A stretch of DNA of 7,587 nt from Sulfurimonas sp. (GTDB lineage: Bacteria; Campylobacterota; Campylobacteria; Campylobacterales; Sulfurimonadaceae): assembly GCF_023229105.1 (NCBI RefSeq), contig NZ_JALNZY010000090.1, positions 1 to 7,587 of the forward strand, given 5' to 3'. A program made the position numbers and the translations under genes. This document shows, piece by piece, positions 1-6,843 of the stretch. The notes below the pieces were generated by a model, which was given only the letters and a program-made list of their open reading frames with translations, searched no databases and was not told where the DNA came from. The first letter of the stretch is position 1, and each line of letters begins with the position of its first letter.

Positions 1-645
1 TATACTACCTACAAAGAGCAAAAACTTTTTAGGCAAAACATATTTAGCTTTTGTCTCTTGAAGTTCATTTTGCGGATACTCTCTATAAAGCTCATGGTTT
101 ACTCCGTGATAAATTACGCTAATTTTCTCTCTGGGTATTTGCATATAATGAATAATTTCTTGCTTTGTAAAGTTTGAACCTGTGATGATATGGTCGGCTT
201 TTTTTATAAGGGCGAAAAAGTTTTTATTGTAATGGTTTATAAGTTCTTTTGTATGCCAATGAGGTTGAAGTAAAAATGAGAAATCATGAACTGTACAGAT
301 AAGTTTTTTTGCTTTTATGTTTTGATTTGGAATAAAATTTGGCTGAAAATATAGGTCGTACTCTGTTTTATAAAATTTTGTAATAAACAGATAGAAACTT
401 CTACTGAGTTTTTTAAGCAGAGAAAATCTTTTTATAAACGACTGTAGTTTTTTTGCTTTTTGCTCTGTGGTGGTTTGTTTATCCGAGAGTCCATAAAGCT
501 TTTTTGAGTGAAAGCCGTAGTTAAAAAAGAGCTCATACTTATCTGCCGATATCTTACTAAGGTAGCTGGAAATCTCGTAAGTATATCGCCCTATGCCTGT
601 TAGCGGGGAGAGTAAGGAGACTGCGTCTATGAGAATTTTTTTCAT
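1..645 (-). CDS. GT4-type glycosyltransferase, partial (N-terminal 215 codons)
   Basis: The reverse strand is open from ATG at 645 through base 1 with no stop, so the 3' part lies outside the window. The visible protein begins MKKILIDAVSLL and has the N-terminal, acceptor-side Rossmann half of a GT-B enzyme: the glycine-rich loop TGIGRYTYEI (residues 16-25), a VHDFSF motif (119-124) with the usual active-site His120, a SNFTKQEI segment (157-164), then VIYHGVN (177-183). It is cut off at LLFVGSI (209-215), just where the donor-binding half starts. Family knowledge: such enzymes transfer a sugar from a nucleotide-sugar donor at the cytoplasmic face of the membrane; the sugar cannot be read from sequence. 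The ATG overlaps the preceding gene's TGA as ATGA (645-642) and no good Shine-Dalgarno is seen, so translation is probably coupled. The catalytic EX7E motif would lie beyond the edge. Confidence 0.93.
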   Translation of the reverse strand, partial: MKKILIDAVSLLSPLTGIGRYTYEISSYLSKISADKYELFFNYGFHSKKLYGLSDKQTTTEQKAKKLQSFIKRFSLLKKLSRSFYLFITKFYKTEYDLYFQPNFIPNQNIKAKKLICTVHDFSFLLQPHWHTKELINHYNKNFFALIKKADHIITGSNFTKQEIIHYMQIPREKISVIYHGVNHELYREYPQNELQETKAKYVLPKKFLLFVGSI

Positions 646-1115
646 CTTAGAGCCGTTAGCATATCATAAAATCTTTGGCTATTTATATGCTTAAAAAGAG
701 AACTGTTTTGGTATATGCCAAACTCCTTTAGAGTGTTTAAATGTTCAATAGCTTGAACCATAATGCGTGTTACACTTTGTAGCTCTTTTGATAGTCCAAG
801 AAGAGTTTTAGCATCTTTAATAGAGTGGATAAAAAGATATGTTTGTATGTTGTTTTGAGTACAAAAAGTTAGTAATTCGCCTAGGGTTGAGAGTGAAAAA
901 AAGCTAGCGTCGTATTGGATGATAATTGAATTGATGTTTCTTTGGATGATTTTTTCTTTTAAAGATTCTAGATTTTTATCTTCCTTGAGAGTGGTATCTG
1001 CCAAATCTGCAAAAACAGTTAAGTTAGTTTTATTGAATTTTTCAAGTAGTTGTTCTAAATAGTTAGCTATAGGAGAGTTTGTATCGGATATTGCAATCAA
1101 GCCGATATTTGGCTC
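642..1115 (-). other. Orphan acceptor-half of a GT-B fold at the C-terminus of the 904-residue enzyme
   Basis: Residues 748-904 read by eye as a relative of the N-terminal half of the second module in the 816-residue enzyme (its residues 460-613). Matching landmarks are IGLIAISDTNSPIANYL against IGWVTTFNTRCGIAMYS, INSIIIQYDASFF against IQTLVIQFNYGFF, FIHSIKDA against TLHSTADT, and LKEFGIYQNSSLF against LKKIGIYKNVELF. The active-site His (844) is kept but the CG of the acceptor loop is lost. The protein ends 20 residues after GIYQN, before any donor-binding half, and the next gene starts immediately, so no remnant of that half follows. It may be a binding or docking domain, or what is left after deletion of a third module. 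Confidence 0.75.
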
Positions 1116-3356
1116 CTGTTTTTCGAAAGTATCATAATTATTTAAAGAGTTTTGAATAGTTTGTGCCACTTTTTGCCATGAATAATTTGAGGAAATAAAC
1201 TCTTTTGCATATTTTAATTTTGATACTATTTTCTCTTTTGGCATATCTAAGAGTAGTTCAATCTGCTCTATAAGGCTACTTAAGGATGGCTCCGCCCAAA
1301 GTGAATTTGGTAGGTTCATGTGTGTATTTGCGAGTGTGAATTTAAAATCAATAAGCCATGCTGTGTTGTTTGAACAAAAATCGCTATGCCCTCCATAAGC
1401 AGTTACGATAACCGGCAGTTCAAAAAGCATAGCTTCTGCCATAGGCATTCCAAAGCCTTCCCCTCTTGTAGGGGCAACAAAAGCATCTGAGTTTTCATAA
1501 AGATAATTTATGAGGCACTGTTCTAAATCTTTATTGATAAGGAGTATCTCATGAGAGTTTTTTGTATAGAGATAAACACCTTGCTCTATATTTTTTGTTA
1601 TACTAAATCCAAACTCTTCAAGTAGCTCTTTTGTATTGTTATGTGGGTTTGGGAAAGTTTTTATAATCAAAGATATATTTTGTCTGCTTTTTATAATCTC
1701 ATCAAAAGCACTAAGTAAAACATCAATTCCTTTACGTGCGAAAGCTGATGAGATATGAAGCAATCTAAAACCACTCGGCAGCTCAAAACTTAGTGGAGCG
1801 GACTTAGTGTCGAGAATGTGGTCTACTCCTAGTCCCGTTACTACTAAAGGAATTTTTACACCACTGTTTGCCATAAGATTTTTTACATAGTTTGACATGC
1901 AAAAAAGAAGTGTCAATCTTGAGTTGAACTGCCAAACAAATTCTGGTAAAAACTCCGACTCTTCCCATCCATATGGTCCTATGATTTTATGGCTGCCTAA
2001 CATCGCATTTGTACGAGGCGGGTAGAGATTGCGGAGTGTTGCATCAACAGAATCTAACTCTGTTTTGTACAACTTATCGATGGCTGAATTTTGTTCCAAA
2101 AACTCTTCATTGGGCTGAAAATCGCCATATCCTTCTGTTGAGTATAGCGATACGGGAAAATCATTTTTTGCTAAAGAGAGAGCTATCTGTTGGTTTACAA
2201 TAGCAAGAGAATAGGTGCTGTCAAAAGGTCCTTCGATGCGGTAGTTGGTTACTTGTTTATCGTTATAGTGATAGGATTGTTTTACTTTATCGGTAATGAC
2301 GAGAGAGAGAAAGTCGGCAAGAGCTAATTTTATATTTTGATAAGAAAAATTTTCTAACTTTTTCTTTTGGGATAAAACCATCTCGTGCCTTAAAAAGGAG
2401 TTGTTTTTGATTTTTAAAATCCTGCTTGCGACAAAGGGAGGAGATTTAAAATCTAGGAGTGACAAACTCGGAACAGTAGTGGCAATGCCACCTGCGTTAA
2501 AAGCTAAAGTGGGAGTATCATACATCATGGCTTCTACAAGAGGAATACAAAAACCCTCATGGTTGCTAAGTGTGATGAATATATCGGCTGATTTATAGTA
2601 GGAAGCTAGCTCCTCATCGCTTACTTTACCTGTGAAAACAACTTCATTTTGCAACTCTAAATTTTTTGTTAACTCTTTTAAATACTCCTCATAATCGCTT
2701 TGTGAAGCTTTGCCTACTATAAAAAGTTTTAAATTTTTTATACCGTTTTGTTTTAGATAAAAGAGAGTGTTTATGAGCTCATGTTGACACTTGTTTGATA
2801 CCACTCTGCCTACGGTTAAAATGTTATACGTGTTTGCGTTTTGGCGAACAATAGCTTCATCATGCGTTATCTTTTTTTTGCTCTTTATATCTGCTAGAAT
2901 CGGAAGTATGGTTATGTTTTTATATCCAAAGTGTGAAAGTTCTTTTGCGTTGTAACCTGAATCTGTGTATGCCGCACTAAAATGGTGAACACTTGAGGCA
3001 AGCTGTTCTCTGCCTAAATCACATATCTTTTTTAAGTTAGGATTGGAAGCGAAAAAAAAGGATGGGGTTATGTTGTGATAAACCAATACCTTTTCATCCA
3101 AAAAATTCATGATTTTTTCATGTTGTTTATGACCTATCGAGTGATGATAAAGCAGTAGCTGGTTTTTACTTTGAGGGTAATCGTCTATATGTTTTACCTG
3201 CTTGACAAGATGAGAATCTATATGATTTGCAAAAATCTCTGAATCAAAGCCTAGCTCTTTTAATACTTTTTGAGTGAAAAACAGAGCTGAACTAACTCCA
3301 TCGCCGGTTACGATAGATGGTGTAAACTGATGAATAGCGGAATATTTCTTTGTCAT
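642..3356 (-). CDS. Multi-module GT4 glycosyltransferase: two complete GT-B modules plus a C-terminal half-module
   Basis: This is a 904-residue cytoplasmic protein with no signal peptide or membrane segment. Module 1 (about 1-355) has a GDG loop near 18-20, LVYHNITPSFFF (91-102), TVGR (181-184) with K189, and the EX7E pair E267/E275 in HEGFCIPLVEAM. Module 2 (about 370-745) has GPFDSTYSLA (376-385), GPYGWEES (460-467), R541/K542 in the donor site, and E633/E641 in GEGFGMPMAEAM. Both modules therefore keep the retaining-GT4 catalytic signature. Residues 748-904 form a third, acceptor-type Rossmann half without a donor half. Role: assembly of a polysaccharide on a lipid carrier, probably forming two different linkages; donor and acceptor are not predictable. 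The start follows the coiled-coil gene after 6 bases without a clear ribosome binding site, and the stop overlaps the next ATG as ATGA. Bifunctional chain-extending enzymes such as E. coli WbdA are a useful comparison in architecture, not a claim of orthology. Confidence 0.95.
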   Translation of the reverse strand: MTKKYSAIHQFTPSIVTGDGVSSALFFTQKVLKELGFDSEIFANHIDSHLVKQVKHIDDYPQSKNQLLLYHHSIGHKQHEKIMNFLDEKVLVYHNITPSFFFASNPNLKKICDLGREQLASSVHHFSAAYTDSGYNAKELSHFGYKNITILPILADIKSKKKITHDEAIVRQNANTYNILTVGRVVSNKCQHELINTLFYLKQNGIKNLKLFIVGKASQSDYEEYLKELTKNLELQNEVVFTGKVSDEELASYYKSADIFITLSNHEGFCIPLVEAMMYDTPTLAFNAGGIATTVPSLSLLDFKSPPFVASRILKIKNNSFLRHEMVLSQKKKLENFSYQNIKLALADFLSLVITDKVKQSYHYNDKQVTNYRIEGPFDSTYSLAIVNQQIALSLAKNDFPVSLYSTEGYGDFQPNEEFLEQNSAIDKLYKTELDSVDATLRNLYPPRTNAMLGSHKIIGPYGWEESEFLPEFVWQFNSRLTLLFCMSNYVKNLMANSGVKIPLVVTGLGVDHILDTKSAPLSFELPSGFRLLHISSAFARKGIDVLLSAFDEIIKSRQNISLIIKTFPNPHNNTKELLEEFGFSITKNIEQGVYLYTKNSHEILLINKDLEQCLINYLYENSDAFVAPTRGEGFGMPMAEAMLFELPVIVTAYGGHSDFCSNNTAWLIDFKFTLANTHMNLPNSLWAEPSLSSLIEQIELLLDMPKEKIVSKLKYAKEFISSNYSWQKVAQTIQNSLNNYDTFEKQEPNIGLIAISDTNSPIANYLEQLLEKFNKTNLTVFADLADTTLKEDKNLESLKEKIIQRNINSIIIQYDASFFSLSTLGELLTFCTQNNIQTYLFIHSIKDAKTLLGLSKELQSVTRIMVQAIEHLNTLKEFGIYQNSSLFKHINSQRFYDMLTALR

Positions 3357-3362
3357 CTGCTA

Positions 3363-3656
3363 CTAATCTTTAGATGTTATTTTTCCACTAAGCTCTATAT
3401 TTGCATCAAAGATAAACTGATCTACTCTTTGCCCAAGAGAAAGTGATTGATAAAAAATCTGTTTTGCAACAGCACTTTCTATGATGTTTTCTATAGAATC
3501 TATCTCTGTTTTGAAAGCTTTGTTTTGCTCTTGAAGTGCTCTGACTTCTGATTTTAAAGAGCTATTTTGTTCCTCTAAGATATCTACTCTATGTTTTAGA
3601 TTGTTTAGAGTTGCTAGATTTTTAATATATCTGCGTAAAAAGTCTATGATTTTCAT
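3363..3656 (-). CDS. Small coiled-coil protein, unknown function
   Basis: This 97-residue protein is not recognised as a named family. A basic amphipathic N-terminus (KIIDFLRRYIKNL, residues 2-14) leads into a regular heptad repeat with core positions L17, L20, V24, L27, N31, L34, V38, L41, N45, F48, I52, I55 and I59, about six heptads. Asn at core 'a' positions (31 and 45) is the feature that favours parallel dimers in GCN4-type zippers. A non-heptad tail (about 63-97) contains QRVDQFIFDANIEL. There is no signal peptide or convincing transmembrane segment. It lies between the two large glycosyltransferase genes, 7 bases after one stop and 6 bases before the next start, with only a weak purine-rich stretch (AAGTGAG) upstream. 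Inference: a scaffold or membrane-docking partner of the glycosyltransferases. A remnant of a larger coiled-coil enzyme is the alternative. Confidence 0.82.
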   Translation of the reverse strand: MKIIDFLRRYIKNLATLNNLKHRVDILEEQNSSLKSEVRALQEQNKAFKTEIDSIENIIESAVAKQIFYQSLSLGQRVDQFIFDANIELSGKITSKD

Positions 3657-3663
3657 TTTATGC

Positions 3664-6114
3664 TCACTTATTTAACATGGTATGAAATATTTTACTGAGT
3701 TTTGAGTAACCGTTTTTAAACTTAAACTCTTTAGCATTATCCAAAGAGTTTTTTATAGAGGCATCCTCGGCTCTTAGCTGCTTAGAAAATTCCTCTATGG
3801 AGAGTGCCAACTCTTTTGGTGATGTTCCCTTTGCTAAAGATACAAAGCTGCGCACATCATCAAATATTTTTAGAGGGGTCGTCATGATAGGGCATTCTGT
3901 CGAGATAGCCATTCTAACGGCTGCACTAGAGGATTCTCCAGTCTCTTGATATGGAAATATAATCAAATCTGCATTTTTGAGATACGCTATACTATCTTCA
4001 TCATCTAAAAAATCACTAATTATCGTAACCTTATCTGCAATGTCATAATAACTAATCTTATTTTTTATAGTATCTAAGAGATTTTGTGAGACATCTGCAG
4101 GGTAAAGAGAATTTACCATCAGAAGATGCGCTTTGGGCTCTTTTTTTAGAAATATATTAAAAGCTTCAACAAGCTCTAAAAATCCTTTATGCGGTAGCAT
4201 GAAACCATAAGATGCTAAAACAAAGTTTTCATCTTTTGCAACTATAAGCTCTTTTGTCGGCTCTATATCTATAATGCCATGCACAAATAGCTCAACATTT
4301 TTATAAATTCCAATCTTCTTTAAAACCTCAACATCATTTTGAGAGTGAACTATAATTTTTTGAGCCATTAAAAGAGCATTTGAGATTTGTGACAACTCTT
4401 TTTCAAACGTATCTGCAGTAGAGTGAAGTGTTATAAAAACTCTAGTTCCTATTGCCGCCAACTCTCTTACAAAGATGTCAAAATAGATAAAATCAAAAAA
4501 GCCATAGTTGAATTGGATAACCAGTGTTTGAATTTTTTGCTCAACTATCTGTTTATATAGATTTTTTAAATTATCAACTCCGACATCAAAGGCTCTAAAT
4601 ATGTTTTTAGAATCGTGTGCTATGAGATTTGTATCTTTTGGGGCAAATATAGTGTACTCATCAATATGTGAGCCCATAAGATACTTTGAGTACATTGCTA
4701 TACCACAACGAGTGTTAAATGTAGTAACCCAGCCTATCTTGTTCTCTTTGTAAATTGTAGCTGCTCTTTCATTTGCTTGCAGTGCTGAAGCTATTTGAGA
4801 AATCTCTTTAGAGTTTATAGCATCTCTTTTTATCTCACAAAGAGCAGCTATGGTTTTGTTGTATATGGCTGTGGCTGAGAGGTCTTGAGTATCTTTTGTT
4901 CTTTCATAAAGCTCTTCAAATGCTTCTATTGATTTTTTAGCACTAGCGTCCCATGAGAAATTTTTTGAAAAATCCAGCGCATGCTCTGACAACTCTTTTC
5001 TAAAGTTTTCATCTTCTACTACCTCTAAAATCTTACTTGAGATACTTGTTACCTCGTGTGGGTCAAAGAGAGCTATTTTTTTACCTATTACTTCAGGGAT
5101 GCTTGTTGTGTTAGAGCCTATAGTAGGAATACCGCAGGACATTGCTTCGAGTGCAGGAAGTCCAAAACCTTCACTTTGAGATGGAAAAACAAACAAAAAT
5201 GCACTGTTGTAGATAGCTAAAAGCTCATCATCGGGGATATAACCCGCAAAAACAAGATTGTCCTCTTTAAGCCCAAAACCCTTTGCAACCGCCTTGAAAT
5301 GTTCATATATGCTACTCCAACCATTGCCGACTATTAGCATCTGATAATCATTTTTAACTTCCGTCGGTAGCATAGAAAATGCCTCTATAAGAGCTTGATG
5401 ATTTTTTCTTTGATCAAAACTTGCCGTATATAAAAAAAACTTTTTTGTTATAGCATATTTTTTTAATACGTCTTTTAGATACTTATCATCATAATTTACA
5501 GGTTTAAATTTCTCATCTACCGCGGAGGAGATATTTATTATTTGATGAGGATTTATTCCTAATAGTTCTATGGCTTGTTGTTTTGAAAACTCAGAAATAG
5601 AGAGTAGGCAAGCAGCTTTTTTAAAATCATCCATTTTTCTCATGTAGTGGCTTGAAGTTATAGAGTCTTGAAGATACTTCTCTTTTTCAACAAGCGGAAT
5701 AAGGTCATACATGATAGCGCTTGTAATATCCTGATATCCTAATCTGCCGATTGATGTTACGACGTTGTCTCCAAGCCCCTCTACAAAGCTTGCGATATGA
5801 AAAACATCGGGCTTTAGTGAAAATACAAAATTTTCATACAAAATCTCTGCAACTGCATTCTTGAAGTGGTTTTGTTCTTCATTATAGTTTATGGGAGAGG
5901 GAACTTGAAAAATTCTAATATTTTTTCTATCTACATCTGCTAAAAGAGTATAAATATTAGATATGGAATCTAAAAAAATATCGTTTAAGATAAAAATAAT
6001 CTCATGATTTTTGCATTGTCTTAGCAAACCAGAGATAAGATTTTGAGTATATCTGCCGATGCCGCCAAATTTACTGCCTGATTGACAAGCCTGAAGGTCA
6101 ATAACAATCCTCAT
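3664..6114 (-). CDS. Two-module GT4 glycosyltransferase (816 aa)
   Basis: The start is set at ATG 6114 (MRIVIDLQAC), not the in-frame ATG at 6135: AAGGAG lies 5 bases upstream, the mature N-terminus matches GT4 enzymes, and the ATG overlaps the previous stop as ATGA. Numbering is from this start. Module 1 (about 1-405) has the loop GGIGRYTQNL (17-26), YDLIPL (136-141), TASFDQRKN with R236/K237, and a full EX7E (E315/E323 in SEGFGLPALEAM), followed by the usual NFSWDASA segment. Module 2 (about 460-816) has TRCGIAMYS (468-476), TLHSTADT with H564, and a donor half starting at ASYGFMLPHKGF (634-645). Its EX7E region reads ETGESSSAAVRMA, lacking the second Glu. Role by family: sugar transfer in polysaccharide assembly at the cytoplasmic membrane face. 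No signal peptide or membrane helix is seen. Donor sugars are unknown, and whether module 2 is active is uncertain. Confidence 0.95.
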   Translation of the reverse strand: MRIVIDLQACQSGSKFGGIGRYTQNLISGLLRQCKNHEIIFILNDIFLDSISNIYTLLADVDRKNIRIFQVPSPINYNEEQNHFKNAVAEILYENFVFSLKPDVFHIASFVEGLGDNVVTSIGRLGYQDITSAIMYDLIPLVEKEKYLQDSITSSHYMRKMDDFKKAACLLSISEFSKQQAIELLGINPHQIINISSAVDEKFKPVNYDDKYLKDVLKKYAITKKFFLYTASFDQRKNHQALIEAFSMLPTEVKNDYQMLIVGNGWSSIYEHFKAVAKGFGLKEDNLVFAGYIPDDELLAIYNSAFLFVFPSQSEGFGLPALEAMSCGIPTIGSNTTSIPEVIGKKIALFDPHEVTSISSKILEVVEDENFRKELSEHALDFSKNFSWDASAKKSIEAFEELYERTKDTQDLSATAIYNKTIAALCEIKRDAINSKEISQIASALQANERAATIYKENKIGWVTTFNTRCGIAMYSKYLMGSHIDEYTIFAPKDTNLIAHDSKNIFRAFDVGVDNLKNLYKQIVEQKIQTLVIQFNYGFFDFIYFDIFVRELAAIGTRVFITLHSTADTFEKELSQISNALLMAQKIIVHSQNDVEVLKKIGIYKNVELFVHGIIDIEPTKELIVAKDENFVLASYGFMLPHKGFLELVEAFNIFLKKEPKAHLLMVNSLYPADVSQNLLDTIKNKISYYDIADKVTIISDFLDDEDSIAYLKNADLIIFPYQETGESSSAAVRMAISTECPIMTTPLKIFDDVRSFVSLAKGTSPKELALSIEEFSKQLRAEDASIKNSLDNAKEFKFKNGYSKLSKIFHTMLNK

Positions 6115-6368
6115 CTGTTCTCCTTTTTTAAGCAAGAGATATCTTTGTATATCTTAAGAGCTCTTGTGGAGAGTTTTTGTTCATCTTGGCAAAGTTGCAA
6201 TCTTATACGCTCATCCGTAACTGCTTGCGGTATAGCTTTTAACACGCCGTATCTATCGACTATAAACCTTCTCAAAGGCGGGTAAGATATGATAACTTTT
6301 TTTAATAGACTCTTTATACGAGGAGATTTGCTAAGAAGCACTTTTATTTTTTGAATATTAATCTTCAA
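6111..6368 (-). CDS. Small basic helical protein, unknown function (85 aa, probable TTG start)
   Basis: The frame has no ATG; the possible starts are GTG at 6374 and TTG at 6368. GGAG at 6379-6376 lies only 1 base from the GTG but 7 bases from the TTG, so TTG (MKINIQKIKVLL) is preferred. The N-terminal half is strongly basic and probably amphipathic helix (SKSPRIKSLLKK), followed by a YPPLRRF motif (residues 29-35 from TTG). The C-terminal third (DERIRLQLCQ through CLKKENR) looks like a charged helix without a clean heptad pattern. There is no signal peptide. It overlaps the end of wzt by 11 bases, and its TGA overlaps the next ATG; its last codons carry the ribosome binding site of the 816-residue enzyme, so it is embedded in a coupled operon. 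It could be a membrane-surface adaptor or the cut-down N-terminus of a larger enzyme. No family is recognised. Confidence 0.72.
   Translation of the reverse strand: MKINIQKIKVLLSKSPRIKSLLKKVIISYPPLRRFIVDRYGVLKAIPQAVTDERIRLQLCQDEQKLSTRALKIYKDISCLKKENR
6120..6125 (-). promoter_or_regulatory. Strong Shine-Dalgarno for the 816-residue glycosyltransferase
   Basis: The reverse strand reads AAGGAG followed by AACAG and then ATG at 6114. It is the best ribosome binding site in the window, and it fixes the start at 6114 in preference to the in-frame ATG at 6135, which lies upstream of it. It sits inside the last codons of the preceding small gene. Confidence 0.85.
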
Positions 6369-6843
6369 TGACACACTCCGAGATGCTAATTTTTGGCTCT
6401 AATCTGCAAAGTCCTATAAAAGGATTACCCTCGACCCCTGCAACTTCAAACTCGTGCGCATGATCTAGCCAGTGAAAACATTTATCAGTATGATTGTTTC
6501 CAGTGTGGATGGCACATCCTAGAGAGTATTTACCGTAACCTATGTTTAGCGGCATCACAAAACTACATATATATTCACCTTTACTCAAAGATATATCTAC
6601 TTTTTGATAGTAGGTGTTTGTACCATAAATATCCTGCCCAAATTTATCTCTTATATGTATACCGATTGTAATATTTTCAAACTCTGCAAATGACTTTAAG
6701 TAAATTTGTATAGTAGCATTTTCCCCAGAAGATATAATTTCTGATTTTGATTTTTCGCCGAAAATAAGGACTTTTTTTATCTCAATCTCAAAACTTCCAA
6801 AAGAGTTTTCACTCAAATCGTTTATTTTTATCTCTTGTGCTTC
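6358..6843 (-). other. wzt: Wzt C-terminal carbohydrate-binding domain
   Basis: Residues 245-405 of the ATPase follow the nucleotide-binding domain after a short charged linker. The region alternates short hydrophobic strands with turns, as expected of an immunoglobulin-like beta sandwich: FEIEIKKVLIF, ATIQIYLKSF, ITIGIHIRD, YICSFVMPL and YSLGCAIHTG. The IYGTNT and WLDHAHEF landmarks are typical of Wzt_C. Its ligand is presumably the polymer made by the neighbouring glycosyltransferases. Confidence 0.85.

Noticed and set aside
2009..2203. Plus-strand open frame of 64 codons
   Set aside because: It lies wholly inside the minus-strand 904-residue gene, within a well-supported GT module; no ribosome binding site or family resemblance, so it is a shadow frame.
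2401..2598. Plus-strand open frame of 65 codons
   Set aside because: It is antisense to module 1 of the 904-residue enzyme, including its EX7E motif; composition and context give no support.
2872..3059. Eight-base homopolymers (T8 at 2872-2879, A8 at 3052-3059) as possible phase-variable or slippage sites
   Set aside because: Runs of seven or eight A/T are common in this A+T-rich window and encode ordinary Lys or Phe codons. There are no long G/C tracts of the type used for phase variation in Campylobacterota.
3357..3362. A terminator or promoter between the operon genes
   Set aside because: The gaps here and at 3657-3663 are only 6-7 bases, and the other junctions overlap; there is no room for a hairpin plus T-tract or a promoter.
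3363..3656. The coiled-coil gene as a pseudogene fragment of a neighbouring glycosyltransferase
   Set aside because: It has its own ATG and stop, an uninterrupted heptad pattern and tight spacing on both sides; nothing in it resembles a broken GT module. An origin from a larger coiled-coil enzyme cannot be excluded.
6082..6285. Plus-strand open frame of 67 codons
   Set aside because: It is antisense to the small basic gene and the start of the 816-residue gene. The minus-strand genes are supported by overlaps and a strong Shine-Dalgarno; this one by nothing.
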